From contig OY744613.1 of assembly GCA_963556255.1 (NCBI GenBank), positions 51,389,949 through 51,453,948 of the forward strand: DNA of 64,000 nt, written 5' to 3'. Made by a program: the position numbers and the translations under genes. Origin of the DNA: Allolobophora icterica. Taxonomy: Eukaryota; Annelida; Clitellata; Crassiclitellata; Lumbricidae. The notes under the pieces are model-generated. The model was not told the DNA's origin. It made no database searches and was given only the letters and a program-made list of their open reading frames with translations. Positions within the stretch are counted from its first letter, which is position 1; each line of letters starts with the position of its first letter. Positions 1 through 11,884 of this stretch are shown one piece after another.

Positions 1-660
1 AAATCAGACGACGAATTGTAGTTGCGTTCTGTATATTATACGGACTTATACGATTCCTGGTTGATACATCTGATATTAGTTAAAGTTTACAAGATAGTTC
101 AGCTTGGTATTATAATTTCTTTGTCATATTCAATCTGACAAATCAATAATACAATTAGGCCTAAAACCACAGACTAACAAAGCATAGAATACCGACACAA
201 TTTCAGTTTTGGCAGTCGAACGACTTATGGTAGTCTTGTTTCTTAGCGCTCTTTTGAGGAAGGGTGTCGATGAAGCAAACTTCAGCCGGAATTGTAATTG
301 CATGCAGTCCATCGGAAGTCCCTGGCGGCTGTAAAACGTTTGAGAGCTTTTCTGTTGAGGAATTGGGAAGGATGTGGCACAGAACTTGGAAGATGCCTCT
401 GTGGAATAAATGGGCATACAAGTTACATGTACTTATGGGCAATCTTAAAATATTTCATACCACCCTTTCTGTACTTTACGAATCTAAGTCTTTCCCTGCT
501 AACATTTCCATGGAGCCAATTGACGGGGCTACATGGGCACCAAATGGGTCCTATATGGGTCCCATTGTGGGGTATGGAGGCAGGGAGATGTTCAATTCTT
601 TCAATCCTTTCTATAACTCATGTAATGTAAGTTTGAGTAATTTCTCAGAGCCGTAAAAGC
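1..660. other. Non-coding, nothing recognised
   Basis: No domain, RNA gene or transposon end was recognised here. A 130-codon reading frame at 264-656 has no motif I know, and its composition looks like translated intergenic DNA, so I do not call it a gene. Confidence 0.5.
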
Positions 661-684
661 CGCGTCAGGGAGACCATCTTATTG

Positions 685-735
685 GCCGGTGTGGTATTAG
701 ATTCTGTCCGGCGTTAATATGTGTCCGAAAAATAA
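685..735 (+). repeat. Left inverted end of a possible 10.5-kb element
   Basis: The sequence starting GCCGGTGTGGTATTAGAT reappears as the reverse complement ending at 11179, with the following CTGTCC and TTAATATGTGTCCG blocks also shared. A second shared block, TTGTCCGTGAAAGA, lies further in (about 840 here and about 11040 on the other side). The order of blocks is conserved, as for terminal inverted repeats or duplicated promoters. No convincing target duplication was found outside the ends. Confidence 0.55.
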
Positions 736-770
736 TATCTTCAGTATTTGGTGTCTTTCCCGCACGTTGT

Positions 771-797
771 CATTGGTTCACGTGACCAATGACGTCA
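771..797. promoter_or_regulatory. CCAAT / E-box / CRE-like cluster
   Basis: In 27 bases there is an inverted CCAAT box (772-776), an E-box CACGTG (779-784), a forward CCAAT box (786-790) and an overlapping CRE, TGACGTCA (790-797). The first three form a near-perfect palindrome. This is a typical vertebrate/invertebrate proximal-promoter combination, but no gene start downstream was recognised. It lies just inside the inverted end at 685, so it may be a transposon promoter. Confidence 0.4.
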
Positions 798-889
798 GAT
801 AGCAACTGTCAAGCTAACCTAATAATAGAACGAAAATTTTGTCCGTGAAAGACACCAAATACGAAAGATAATTAGTTCCACTGATGTGT

Positions 890-1301
890 AATCTAAGAAT
901 AGGTAGTGAATATTTACACAAACAAAGACTTTAAAAATACCAAAGATCAATAAACCATACAATGCAGGTCTACGCACAGGTACGGAATGAATTGTAAGTA
1001 TGTATATAGCACTCAATCAGTATTCGTTTATTGCGGAAATTCCTATCGACACAAACGCGAACAAGATTAATTAATCAATCAATCAATCAATCAAATTCGT
1101 TTATTCATACATTAATCTAAGAATAGGTAGTGAATATTTACGTAAAAAAGACTTTAAAAATACCAAAGATCAATAAACCATACAATGCAGGTCTGCGCAC
1201 ATGTACGGAATTAATCGTAAGTATGTATATAGCACTCAATCAGTATTCGTTTACTGCGGAAATTCCTATCGACACAAACGCGAACAAGATTAATCAATCA
1301 G

Positions 1302-1337
<36 letters not shown>

Positions 1338-1350
1338 ATTCGTTTATTCA
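890..1350. repeat. Two-copy tandem duplication, period about 221 bp
   Basis: A unit starting AATCTAAGAATAGGTAGTG at about 891 is repeated at about 1112 with few differences. Each unit ends in an AATC-type simple tract followed by AAATTCGTTTATTCATA. A LINE or SINE tail that was tandemly duplicated would look like this; no coding content is recognisable. Confidence 0.75.
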
Positions 1351-1540
1351 TATATTAAGTTGACACAGACGCAACTTTGACAAACTAGATTATGGAAGAC
1401 AGTTATAGGGCCGCGTACAGGATTTTATACATGAAGTTGTCAGTAAGCATTCTTATAAAGGATGCGTGCAATGTAGTGCATATAGGACAGATACAGGCAT
1501 TTGAGAGATAGAGACAGAGAGACAGAGTGAAGGGGAGCTA

Positions 1541-1599
1541 GTCAGACAGACAGACAAACAGACAGTCGGAGAGATGGAGAGTCATACAGATATATATAT

Positions 1600-1630
<31 letters not shown>

Positions 1631-1632
1631 CA
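1541..1632. repeat. GACA-type microsatellite
   Basis: Imperfect runs of CAGA/GACA repeats, the purest at about 1601-1630, in a purine-rich stretch that starts near 1503. Simple sequence; no coding role inferred. Confidence 0.85.
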
Positions 1633-2003
1633 GTGATGGGAAGACAGACAGGCAGAGAGGAATGACAGAGGCAGAGAGCTGTGCTATGCGTAGGCGTAGT
1701 AGGAATGCACTAGTGTCTAGACCAGACAGGGGAATGGCATCTGTGGTCAAGCCACATAGGGTGCTGGTATTCGTGCTTGTGTAAAATAATTATGTAAACC
1801 AAGCGACCCCGACCGGAAGGGGATTTGAGAGCAGTGTTAAGACTGTAAAGTCGCTCAGTCTGGGGATCGTGCTCTGTCGGTCGGAGTCGCTGGTCGAATG
1901 TCGTGAATAAACTACTCGTCAACACAGTATACACCCGAGACTTCTTCATCTTCTTCCGTTGGTCGGTTACTCCGAATCTCTGGCGACCAACGCAGACACT
2001 ACA

Positions 2004-2446
<443 letters not shown>

Positions 2447-2931
2447 AGATATCAATCAATCAATCAATCAAAATGCGTTTTTGTTCACCAAAAACACATA
2501 GGCATGAAAATAAAAAGTACATGTTATAGTTGATGCGTTGCGAGATGGGAAGCCAGTGTAGTGTCAGGCTTTTATGGGCTGAGATAGGGGCACGTTTAGG
2601 AAGGTGACCAATGAGACGCGCAGAAGATCGACAAACTGTATACGAAGTAGGCTAGTTTCAGTATATAGGCCTATATAATTATGTAGCAGTAGTGGACGCG
2701 TAGTCGGACGTCGTTTCATGCCAAATATAAAAATAATAGGGGCCTAATGCATATGTAGGCCTACAATGTCAGCGTATTTTAATTATGAAGCCTCCGAGAA
2801 TTGGTAGTTAGGCCTACCCTGAACTTGGCTTAGGAGTGGAACATTAAAAGTTTATTAAAGTTTACAAGTACCTTAGAGTTAGACTAATCATTACATATTA
2901 ACTTGCAGGGGTTCTAACACAGATTAGTCGT
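2447..2931. other. Intergenic, nothing recognised
   Basis: AT-rich sequence with several AGGCCTA-type words. No reading frame, RNA gene or repeat end was recognised. Confidence 0.5.
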
Positions 2932-2974
2932 CTCATCGATATCTATATTTAGTCTAAATATAGATATCGATGAG
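2932..2974. repeat. Perfect hairpin, 20-bp arms
   Basis: Two perfectly complementary 20-base arms (2932-2951 and 2955-2974) are separated by only three bases. The left arm starts CTCATCGATATCTATATTTA. The outer flanks also repeat TCGTCT on both sides in direct orientation. Such a perfect short palindrome can extrude as a cruciform or mark a recent snap-back event. Confidence 0.9.
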
Positions 2975-3285
2975 TCGTCTGAACCACTTACAACCCTTGT
3001 TATGTCATGAATCATGGCTCCAATTAAAAGCGCTACAAAACGACTCCTTTATGTAAAACTCGCGCTGTGATTAGTTGAATTTTGTGGGCGACATTTTAAT
3101 TTCAGAAGTTATCGCTTGCGCGATGTAATGAACCTGTGAGAGGAATTTGTGTTTACTTATTGTAATTAAAATGACTTTCTTTACTTACGGTAATTAAAAT
3201 TTATGGTACATTCATAAATTAGCTTTATTTCTGAGATGATATGCAGGCGCTAAAATTAGCAAATGATGTTACTTAGTAGTTGTAG

Positions 3286-3490
3286 CTGGGGGGATAGAGT
3301 AGTGGTAACACTCATGGCCAGGAGAGCATAAGGTTCGCGAATCGACTCCCGTAACCCCCCTCCTCTAGAGCGGCGCCTTGCATGGCTGCCAAATCGTGTG
3401 TTTAAGTAAGATATTGATTGTACTTTTATGTTTCAATGTAATCTTACTGCGTCTGTCGGTTTGAAATAATAAAGAATATAATTATTATGA
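3286..3490 (+). mobile_element. tRNA-derived SINE
   Basis: The head resembles a tRNA gene: an A-box-like GATAGAGTAGTGGTAAC at about 3294 and a B-box-like GGTTCGCGAATCGACTCC at about 3332. An unrelated body follows, then an AT-rich tail with AATAATAAAG and ATTATTATTA near 3466-3504. The head is too diverged to fold as a functional tRNA, so a SINE is the better reading. Confidence 0.65.
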
Positions 3491-4047
3491 TTATTATTAT
3501 TAGTATTTAACAAGTATCGAAGCTTGGGGTCTACACGAATCCCGAAAACTGATTCCAAAAAGTTATGAAAATGCAAAATAGACCCAACGAAATAAAGTCT
3601 TACTCTAGTGTTTTGTCTTGGTAATTGGTCTTTACAAGGCTTCGACGAAATTCGTTAGGCGAGTGAATAAATGGAGGCATAAAATGAGGCATGAACATTT
3701 CTTTATAACCTATCATCTTAGCTCCCAAACTTGTTCCACAATTATAAACTGTCTTCCTAAATGCAAATAGACGTACCTTTACGGAGCAGGTGTACCGGTA
3801 ATGCGTTAAAAATGACAACAAGGGAACTAACAGTTCCAGAGAGCTCTTTAACTTCTTATTTATTCATTTTCTTGTATTGATGTATTTATGTTTTATACTT
3901 ATTTTATAAACTTATATTCTGGTCTGTGCGAACTATGCATGTTAATTACTCTAATCGGCGAATAATTTTGGATGCTAAAATGATACACACTTCCGCTGCC
4001 AAATCTGTACACATTTCTTTACGTTGTATTGTAGACAGGTGAAAACA

Positions 4048-4640
4048 ATGGTTGGTTGTACTGCACCAACTTGCCGCAACAGATCTGAGTAAGCAAGGCC
4101 GTAGCTAGTGGGGTGTTTTTGGTGTTTAAACACCCCCCGAAATGTAAAAATGAAATGTAAAAATGAAATAATCCATTTACTAACTACAAACCCCTTGGTC
4201 GGTTGACTCGGTTGCACGTCGGCTTGCTCAAGGATGCGAAAACACCCCCCGAAACAGAAAACACCCCCCGAAACAAAATCCTGGCTACGGCCCTGTGAGA
4301 AAGGCATGACATTTTGCTTTTTTCTAGCAGAAAAAGACCGTAGAAAAATATAGTTGATAAACTGCCGACGGGATATATGGGCTCCGACTTTGACAAGTTG
4401 TCTTCGTGAAGAACATTTTGATGCTAGCCAGTTTGAGAGCTGGATGAAACAGAAATCATCTGCCATACCCACGATATTTTCTGTTCCCAATCCACCACAT
4501 GTACTGCAATGAAAACGAAGAGTTTTGAAGCATCGCTTCATAGATGATGAAGATAACACCTCCGTGAAGGCCCAACGCACTGCTGAAGAACACAGCTATG
4601 CCAAAGTTCACATGAAAGAGGGAAATTCAGGTATGCGCAC
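4048..4640 (+). pseudogene. THAP-domain gene fragment (pseudogene)
   Basis: A start at 4048 gives MVGCTAPTCRNRS, the C2 part of a THAP zinc finger. After an intron-like gap from the GTAAG at 4089 to a pyrimidine-AG near 4327, frame continues with the rest of a THAP domain: WAPT, HFDASQFE and the closing AIPTIF motif (about 4375-4480). THAP domains are C2CH DNA-binding modules found in host factors and in P-element and Kolobok transposases. Two in-frame stops, TAG at 4351 (where THAP has its conserved Trp) and TGA at 4510, break the frame, and the exon phases do not join cleanly. A short MITE sits in the gap. I call it a dead transposase or host-gene fragment. Confidence 0.6.
4096..4294. mobile_element. 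Short MITE, GGCCGTAGC ends
   Basis: Terminal inverted repeats AGGCCGTAGCTAG (left) and CTGGCTACGGCCCT (right) enclose about 200 bases rich in ACACCCCCCGAAA blocks. It lies in the gap of the THAP pseudogene. The target duplication could not be made out. Confidence 0.5.
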
Positions 4641-4649
4641 CAATGTTAC

Positions 4650-6047
4650 TAAGTTTCTTTCAGATTCTAATCTAATGTAATATGACTTCATTAATACCAT
4701 TAATACAAAGCATAAGGCATCAAATGATCGTCTCTTGAATGAAACCAGATTCAAAATCTTAATCCATTGGAGAAGCTTTTGTCAAAATTCACTATATCAG
4801 TGTTGCGTGATACTCTTGCAGTGGCGTCGCCAGAGTTACGGGGTTGGGGGAAGGGCAGAGGATCTGAGGGACTTCCAACAGAGTAAAGCAAGAGTACACT
4901 TTGTTCCCAGAAACTGGAGAGTTTTTTATTTGTAACTAAATATTACATCTATGAAGAAAATGTCAACATATTTCCGATTGGTGAATAGCCCGACATAATT
5001 TTATATGCATGTAGTTATTGATATATCAGTTTGTTGTGATGGATATTGATTTAGCTGTTTGCTTTTCTTATATAGCATTGTGTCAAGGAGACAGCATGAG
5101 CAACGGCTGGCCGAATACATTTTGGCATCATCTGAAGTAAAAGTGAGAGACTGATGAATGTTGTTAATGTTGTACTTCAAGCTTTTGATAATTATGCTGG
5201 AAGAGACAGAAGCCTGTAGGCCTATTCCAGGAATGAAGCAGCTACTGCACTACATGAGTGTTTTTACTACAGAACATAACGATGACGAATTCTTTGCCCG
5301 TATAAGTAGGCCCCTACTACTAATTTGTAACATCATAGGTGCCACAATCACAGCTTGTCCTCATACTAGATGAGAAAGCAATATCCTTAAGCACAGACAT
5401 GACAAGTAATCAGACAAACTTTCCTTACACACCAAAAAATTATTATCCTATTTTTGTGAGCCAAATAAAGAATTGTCTTTTAACAATGCCATTTTGAAGT
5501 TCCCTTTTGTACAGCAGTTTCAAAGTGAGGGTCCATTTATTGAGAGGGTTTCGTCACAATAGATATTTTGTGTAAACGTGTTGTAACAGGAACATTTGGC
5601 GGCAGTCGTGTTGGAAAAGAAGCACTCGTCATTCCACACGACTCACAAGAAGTCACACAAGACCGGGCGTGAACACAGTGCACTTCGTTTCCCGGGCTTT
5701 GGACCAATGGAAACGGATGATCTTGTACGTGAACTACGTATAAAGCTACCCTCATGTATAGTAAGCTACTTATAGGATGCTTTAAACTCAGCTGTCAGTG
5801 AAAGTGCTGAGAGTTGGACAGTAGTACTTAACTGTTTTACTTAAACACTGTATTGTACTTTTGGCCTGCTTAATAGGTGTATGAAGACTTAGAGGCATGG
5901 GACCAGGGAACCGAAAGGTCTAATAGACAATTTTAGTCTTGCTTGCTGGAACAGGTACATCAGTGGCCTTCGATGTTAGTCTGAAATGTTCCCTCTGCTT
6001 CATTACTGTGTCTTGCTTTACTGACCAGTTGGCACTTACATTTGCAG
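4650..6047. other. Mostly unassigned sequence
   Basis: No complete reading frame was recognised. A fragment at about 4816-4860 begins CAGTGGCGTCGCCAGAG, like the CAGTGGCG ends of the MITEs at 11548 and 13776, and may be one end of a decayed copy. Several splice-like sites occur, so exons of the THAP-type element or of the candidate gene at 6048-7256 could lie here, but I cannot support any. Confidence 0.35.
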
Positions 6048-7256
6048 GTTTTAGATACGGCAGTGGCCCTAGGAGGGTATCTGTGTAAAGTACTGCAGCG
6101 ACCAAAACAACACGATGACATGAGCTACCTAGCTGATGTCTGGATTCCGGAGGTATGTCAACGATAGTGTAGCAATGTGAATAATAAAGAAAATAGTAGC
6201 AACTTTTAAGGCTGTAATAAAAGTGCAGAATGAATTTTGGGCAGAATACTGACCATGAAATGAGTTGGTGACATTGGCGTAAAGAACAGAATATTTTTTG
6301 GTTAGGAATCTAGCTGAGATGACTAGAAGAGTCACCAGCGGCAGGCTCACATACACTGAACGAATCAACAGCTTCCAAATTGGCATTGATATATGAGTGC
6401 AAGTTAAGAGTTTGTGAAGCATGTGGAATATGGAATGAATTTAGTGGTCTGGGTAAGCTTGCAGTGTTGGGTATGAGTTAACTCATATGAGTTTAAACTC
6501 ACGAGTTAACTCACTTGCCGTGATTTATGAGTTTGAGTTAACTCATCTTAAAGAGTGTGAGTTATGAGTTTGAGTTAACTCATATTTTCTGTGAGTTTGA
6601 GTTTTAACTGTCAATTATTTTAAACTCAACTCACTCTTCGGCACTCGGCACATATTATGTTGAAACAAGCCTTTTTTATATCGTCAGCTTTCCATACTGG
6701 TGAGTGGTGACGGCAGGAAGGGTCGTAAACACTGCTAGCGGACAGCATTTAAGCACTGCATATTTTGTATATTGTGAACAGTTAAGAACAACATGGCTGA
6801 AGTACCATGTATTCTTGATGGAAAATATTTTTCTGTTACAAGTAGGCGTGATGGAAAAATTGCTGCTCGATTAGAACGTGCTAGTATGAAACGTGTGAGT
6901 TTATGAGTTAACTCATTTAACAACTGAGTTTGAGTTAACTCATTTCACTTAGGATGAGTTGAGTTTGAGTTTAAACTCATTTTGAGGTGCGTGAGTTGAG
7001 TTTTGATTTAACTCATTTCTTGTGTGAGTTTACCCAACACTGTAAGCTTGTGCTGTGTACTTTTGTATAACTCCAGGTTTTGGGTGCATGACAATATCCT
7101 ATGTTGTTGTTTTAGGCTATGATTTGTGCAATGCAACAGATGGATGCTGTTACGCGTGAGGAAGCGGAACGACTTTTTTCCAAGGAGTTCCTTACACTGC
7201 AGAAGAATGTCAGGGCACGCGGTAGCAAACTCTGTATACAGAAAGTGGTGTCATAA
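6048..7256 (+). CDS. Candidate two-exon reading frame, unknown product
   Basis: Two stop-free exon candidates fit together. The first (6048-6152, 35 codons) follows TTTGCAG and ends at GGAG/GTATGT. The second (7116-7256, 46 codons plus TAA) follows TTGTTTTAG. Both are phase 0 at the junction. The product would end in a charged segment with EEAERLFSKEF and a basic tail. I do not recognise the family. The 963-base intron contains a complete hAT MITE (6462-7042), which would be harmless there. Upstream exons were not found. It may be a real host gene end, an exon of the surrounding element, or chance. Confidence 0.3.
6462..7042 (+). mobile_element. hAT-type MITE, CAGTGTTGGGTA ends (copy 1)
   Basis: The element starts CAGTGTTGGGTA and ends with TACCCAACACTG. 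It is flanked on both sides by the perfect 8-bp target duplication TAAGCTTG (6454-6461 and 7043-7050), the hAT hallmark. The interior is packed with GAGTTTGAGTTAACTCAT-type subterminal repeats in both orientations. A short reading frame at 6794 begins MAEVPCILDGKYFSVTSRR, which looks like the first exon of the parent hAT transposase. A near-identical copy lies in the opposite orientation at 55228-55809. Confidence 0.93.
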
Positions 7257-9591
7257 CTTAAAGTGTTGTTATAACTTAAATATCGCATTCAACTTTCCGT
7301 TTCCTCTGCTTTTCGATATTACTGGGATATGGCTCTAGTTTACAAATGACTGTGTCTGTCACTGTTTTACAATAAGGCTCAGAAAAATTACAAGAAGAAT
7401 GCCATAGTTTTAAGACCGTTAATGTCTATCAGATTAATGACATGGACACCAACACTCCATATATTCGTAAGTCTTGTGACAATAAAATCAGTCCATGTGA
7501 AATCTACGAGAGCCTGTAAGTAACCTGTCTCAGATTTTGTTGTAATTTTGATATTTAGTAGCTTGATATGCTTGTATATCATAGTGACATTTCCAGAAAC
7601 CTATCGCCATGTATCTTTATTGTATGGCTGACGGGAGTGGATGGGGTGTTCGAACTTGGTGACATGTTCGAAATTTTGGAAGCCTATGTGCACCTGTTTA
7701 CGAGATACTGGCCAAATCTGAGATTGGTCACTTACAAGGCATATCTCATATTTGATGATTTAACATGGATGTACCCAATATAAACAATGCACCGACTACT
7801 GTTCAGTGCAACGGAACAATACAGTGTGCGTGTACTAGCATCTGCTTCATCACAAGGTAAATTAATTTACCATTTAGAAATTAACTGTCCAAGAACTCCT
7901 GTGCAATCGAGCATATGGCGATGCACTATATTCCAGAATAAGGAACAGAAATAGAATCATATAGACATAATACATTATATCTTGTAATACAATAGCTGAT
8001 AGACTGATACTGCTAAAAGTTTGCACACTTGAGTTTTCAGAAATGCAATATGGAAGAGACGAGGCCACAAAGATCCAAACTGACGGCTTCTACACGTTGC
8101 AAACAGCATGAAACAACAAAGCCAAGATCCAAGTAGACAGCTGAAGTGGGAGGAAGAGTAAACTTCCAGAAGCTGGTCTTGAGCACAGGAAAAATCCTAC
8201 CTCCCTCATCCTGGAAGGACAGGGACTAGGGTTGGGTAGCCGGCTCGCACTACCCAAACTCGGCTCTAAGACCCGTAGAAAAACTTTTGTATATGTGTTT
8301 TAGAGAAACATTTGCTCTTTGTTTCTTGCCTCACTTGAGAGTTGCATATAGACTGACGTGAGCATTGATTATGGTAAACTCACGGGAGTGTTGAACAGGT
8401 AAAGACTTACTTTTTCTTTTTTTATTGATTTGTGGACTGTTCTTAAACAGTGACTTCGCTATGAAACATGTGCATGTTTTTGTTTTGTCTAGAGACTGAG
8501 TTTAGCGTTGCATGTAGACTTGTAGATGCACTTTGGTGTTAATTATTTAGACTGATTAGAGTGTGAAATGTATCTGTCTTGAGGGCATTTTATTTATTTT
8601 CCATTTATTTAGTATTGAAAGGGTTTGGGCTGCTATGTACTTGCAACCTCTCCATGCTTTTTGCTAATTGAGACTTGCTTGTTTCTCCACGTCTGTTTCC
8701 TTGATTTACTTGTTCAGAATTCAGGGGCCTTTTTGCACAGCTGTCTGATTCTGCCTTCTCTTCATTTCTCTCCCTCAGTTTCATCTTTCTTACCATATGG
8801 GCTTCTTTCTCTCTATCTTGTTATGTGTCTTTGTTTCTGCCTGAAGCCTTCAGATCCACTCTAAACTACTTATTCGAGAAGGCATACTAATGACTCGTGT
8901 TCAGAATACTGTGCACACAAAAGTGGGCTGGTTCATCACCATCATCATGTTCTTTTGATGGTTTGCCTTGTTGCTGGTGCAGAAATCCAATATTGCCATT
9001 TATCTCTCTCCACAGTCTAGTCTTTCGCACGGCCCAATCTTCTATCTAATAACTACTGTCACTTTAGCTGTTTGTCTAGTGTACTCGCGGTAAGTTAAAA
9101 ATTCTCGTTTTATGAAATTGGGAATTTCGAGTGCTTGATTGTGCCGAAATTAGTAGCTTCAAGGCTTGCAATGAATGAACTATGGAGACCGTTGCAACCC
9201 CTCCTCGTGGTGGTCTCTGGGCATGCGGTTGGCAGTTAGCTAGCTGCATGGCGTGGATTGGCAGTACATATTCCAAAATGTAATAAATGAAATTTTATGC
9301 GTATCCGCTCTTAATCTTTTTCTAACCCACGTTAAGCATGATATATTTTTAACCTGCTGGTCCATTTCCTAATTGTGTGAAGTTTTGGGTTGTAGAAATT
9401 TGTGCAATGTGCCTGCTTTAGCCTTTAAATGAACAATAATACAGAGTTTTGCAAAGCATGTCCCAGTCACATTCAGTCATAATGACTACACAGGACCAAT
9501 ACACTGCCAGTGGGAAGATCAGGGCAAGAACTGTCCATTGGTGTCCAACCATCCTCATATGCCTAGACTTAGGAAAAAGAATTTGATAACA
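7257..9591. other. Unassigned sequence
   Basis: No gene, RNA or element ends recognised. Several 60-80 codon open frames (for example near 8625 and 9076) have no motif and look like noise. One CGGTTGCAACC-like patch near 9190 is GC-richer than its surroundings but gives nothing further. Confidence 0.4.
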
Positions 9592-9599
9592 CTTCATAC

Positions 9600-9875
9600 C
9601 AGGGCCGATTTAAGGTCGTTGTAGGCCCTAGGCACTCTTGCATTCGAGACCACAATTCGGCTCCAACTCCGCAAAGTTCGCATGATGTAGGGTAGCATAG
9701 CTTAACTTACTTAAACTGTTTCAGTACAAAAGTTATTAAATTTGAATTTGCTGTTATTTAAAATTTTCCTTCCATTTTCCCGATAAATCATTCAGTATCT
9801 CGTTTTCAGAACTTTCGTAGGCCCTGAAAGTTTCGTAGGCCCTAGGCACTGTGCCTAGTGGATAAAACAGCCCTG
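9600..9875. mobile_element. Short hAT-type MITE, CAGGGC ends
   Basis: The element starts CAGGGCCGATTTAAGG and ends TAAAACAGCCCTG. Flanks are 8-bp near-duplicates, CTTCATAC (9592-9599) and CTCCATAC (9876-9883), one mismatch. The phrase GTAGGCCCTAGGCAC occurs near both ends in the same orientation. Length and TSD fit a non-autonomous hAT element. Confidence 0.75.
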
Positions 9876-9883
9876 CTCCATAC

Positions 9884-11119
9884 CCATAGCTGCTTCTAAA
9901 GACTAGCTCAGAGGACTGTTCTCCCTCTCTCAACACACTACCCATTGATCTGCTAATACTCGATATTTCAGCCAATGAATTCAACGGATTATCAATATGT
10001 ATACAGTGTGCAATAACTGGTACATAACCAAACATGGATGGGCAATGTTAAAGGAGATGTAACAACCTAACAGAATTACTAACAGAACTGCAGTTTACAC
10101 AAATCACAGACAAAACAACATGGTCATTACAAACTCAACATTTCTAATGCACCACTCAAAAGCAAAGTGCAGAGTACAAGCCTACTGCTAGATTAAGTCA
10201 GAGGTTTTTCCAGAGGGTTAAAAGGAGGTCTAAGTAAATACTATTATTAAAGAACATTTATATAGTGCCACCTCGAGGTAATCTTCCCCACCACAACAAA
10301 AGAGCAGGTTTTAAATTAATAAGACATTATAAAAATAAATTGGTATCTAATGGAAAATCTGTAATAACGGCATTGAAACACATCCTGACATCATTACAGT
10401 GTTCAAATTCGTAAATCTTAATCGTCTTTTAAAACTAAATTGTTACTGTCCCCAAAAAATACTCAGTTTCGTCCCGACTTCCTAGTTTAGAAAGGTGGCA
10501 ACCCTAGACGACAACTTTTCCATACCAGCATTTCCATGGACTTTAGATGTGATAAATAAATATGGGGTCCATACAGGTGCCGTATGGTAAAATAGACTTT
10601 TTATTCTCGTGGGGTCACAATGCACGGCCACAATGAGCACAATCATCTAAATTGCAATGACCGCTATCCTATATATACACGGCCACGATTAAAATTAAAC
10701 GATAAGCCTAAATTTCGTTCGTTTCCAGTTGTAGGCGTGTGCAACTCTTAGCCTGGCTAATGATAACTTGTAACATTCGACCCATCTTTCCAGCACGGGA
10801 ATTTTTTTCTAAAAATAAAGCGTCATAGATGCCGTATTTACCAACATTGTGAGTTAAAAAATAATGATTCAACCACTGTACTGACACAGTTTTCTGTTTT
10901 ACTCGTATCCTCTGCACTAAAATGTAGCCTAGTTTCGCGTGTCATTTTGATATTACATTAAAACGATACTTTAAAGGTTCGCACAAAACAATTCAGACAT
11001 CGTCTACTTTTAATGTTAGCCTATCGTCCGGACATTATCTTTCACGGACAACATCTAACGACTATCGTATTAAATACTGTCTTGACAACGCAAGTGGGCG
11101 GAGTCTTACACATCTCATG
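9884..11119. other. Unassigned sequence
   Basis: No gene or repeat end recognised until the inverted end at 11120-11179. Two GC-box-like GTGGGCGGAG motifs at about 11093 and 11127 are promoter-like. Confidence 0.4.
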
Positions 11120-11179
11120 CCAGCAGTGGGCGGAGCCGGACACATATTAAAGCGGGACAGTATCTAATACCACACCGGC
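11120..11179 (-). repeat. Right inverted end of a possible 10.5-kb element
   Basis: Reverse complement of the block at 685-735, ending CCACACCGGC at 11179, with the matching CGGACACATATTAA block. Together they would bound 10,495 bases containing the THAP pseudogene and the candidate exons. Missing target duplication keeps confidence moderate. Confidence 0.55.
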
Positions 11180-11400
11180 GCTATAATGAAACAATCCCGC
11201 AAGAGGGACTTTTTTTGGCCCGTTTCAGTGGCAGGGCAGAATGCGGGCGTCTCTCCTAAAACGACCCTTAAATTTAAAGCAAAGGCACACACAAACACAC
11301 AGCTGGCGCCAACAGATATATTGGACCCATACAAATATACAGTCAGCAGGCTGCAACTCAGTTTTTACAGCTAGCCCATATATTTGTCCACAAAACTTTA

Positions 11401-11430
11401 CACACGCGCGCGCGCCCACACTCACACACA

Positions 11431-11479
<49 letters not shown>

Positions 11480-11513
11480 ACACGCATGCACGCACACACA
11501 CACACACACAACC
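11401..11513. repeat. CA microsatellite
   Basis: Interrupted (CA)n run with a CGCG-rich start at 11406 and one GCATGCACGC interruption. The open frames across it in both strands encode only HT or VC repeats and are not genes. Confidence 0.95.
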
Positions 11514-11547
11514 GCAGCCATCAATTACTATTATAATGAAATGCGGA

Positions 11548-11876
11548 CAGTGGCGGCGCCAGCTATGCAATTTCAGCTGACGCGTGAGAGCCATCGGAGT
11601 TATTCAGCAGGTCGAACCGTCGAAGAAATTAATGTTTGAGTTTGACGCATCAAGCAGCATAACATAAGCGTTTAGATCTAATATTATTGCACTAGTGATG
11701 TTCTGGGACAGATGCTTATGTTTTAATTGTTAAAAAGATATTAAAAATTCCAGAGAATTTTACACAACAATAGGCATAAGGCAGGTCAAGAGTAAAATAA
11801 GCAGATCATAAGGCAGGTCAAGAGTAAAATAGGCAGGTCTAATGACCCACCGCGACCCATGATAGCGCCGCCACTT
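11548..11876. mobile_element. hAT-type MITE, CAGTGGCGGCG ends
   Basis: The element starts CAGTGGCGGCGCCAGC and ends GATAGCGCCGCCACTT. The perfect 8-bp target duplication AATGCGGA flanks it (11540-11547 and 11877-11884). Inside, a segment of about 26 bases around AAGGCAGGTCAAGAGTAAAATA is tandemly repeated. It shares terminal sequence with the MITE at 13555. Confidence 0.9.
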
Positions 11877-11884
11877 AATGCGGA

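Noticed and set aside
264..656. 130-codon frame as a gene
   Set aside because: No recognised motif, no splice or promoter support, overlapping frames of equal quality.
11225..11594. Cysteine/valine-rich protein
   Set aside because: Antisense reading of the CA microsatellite.
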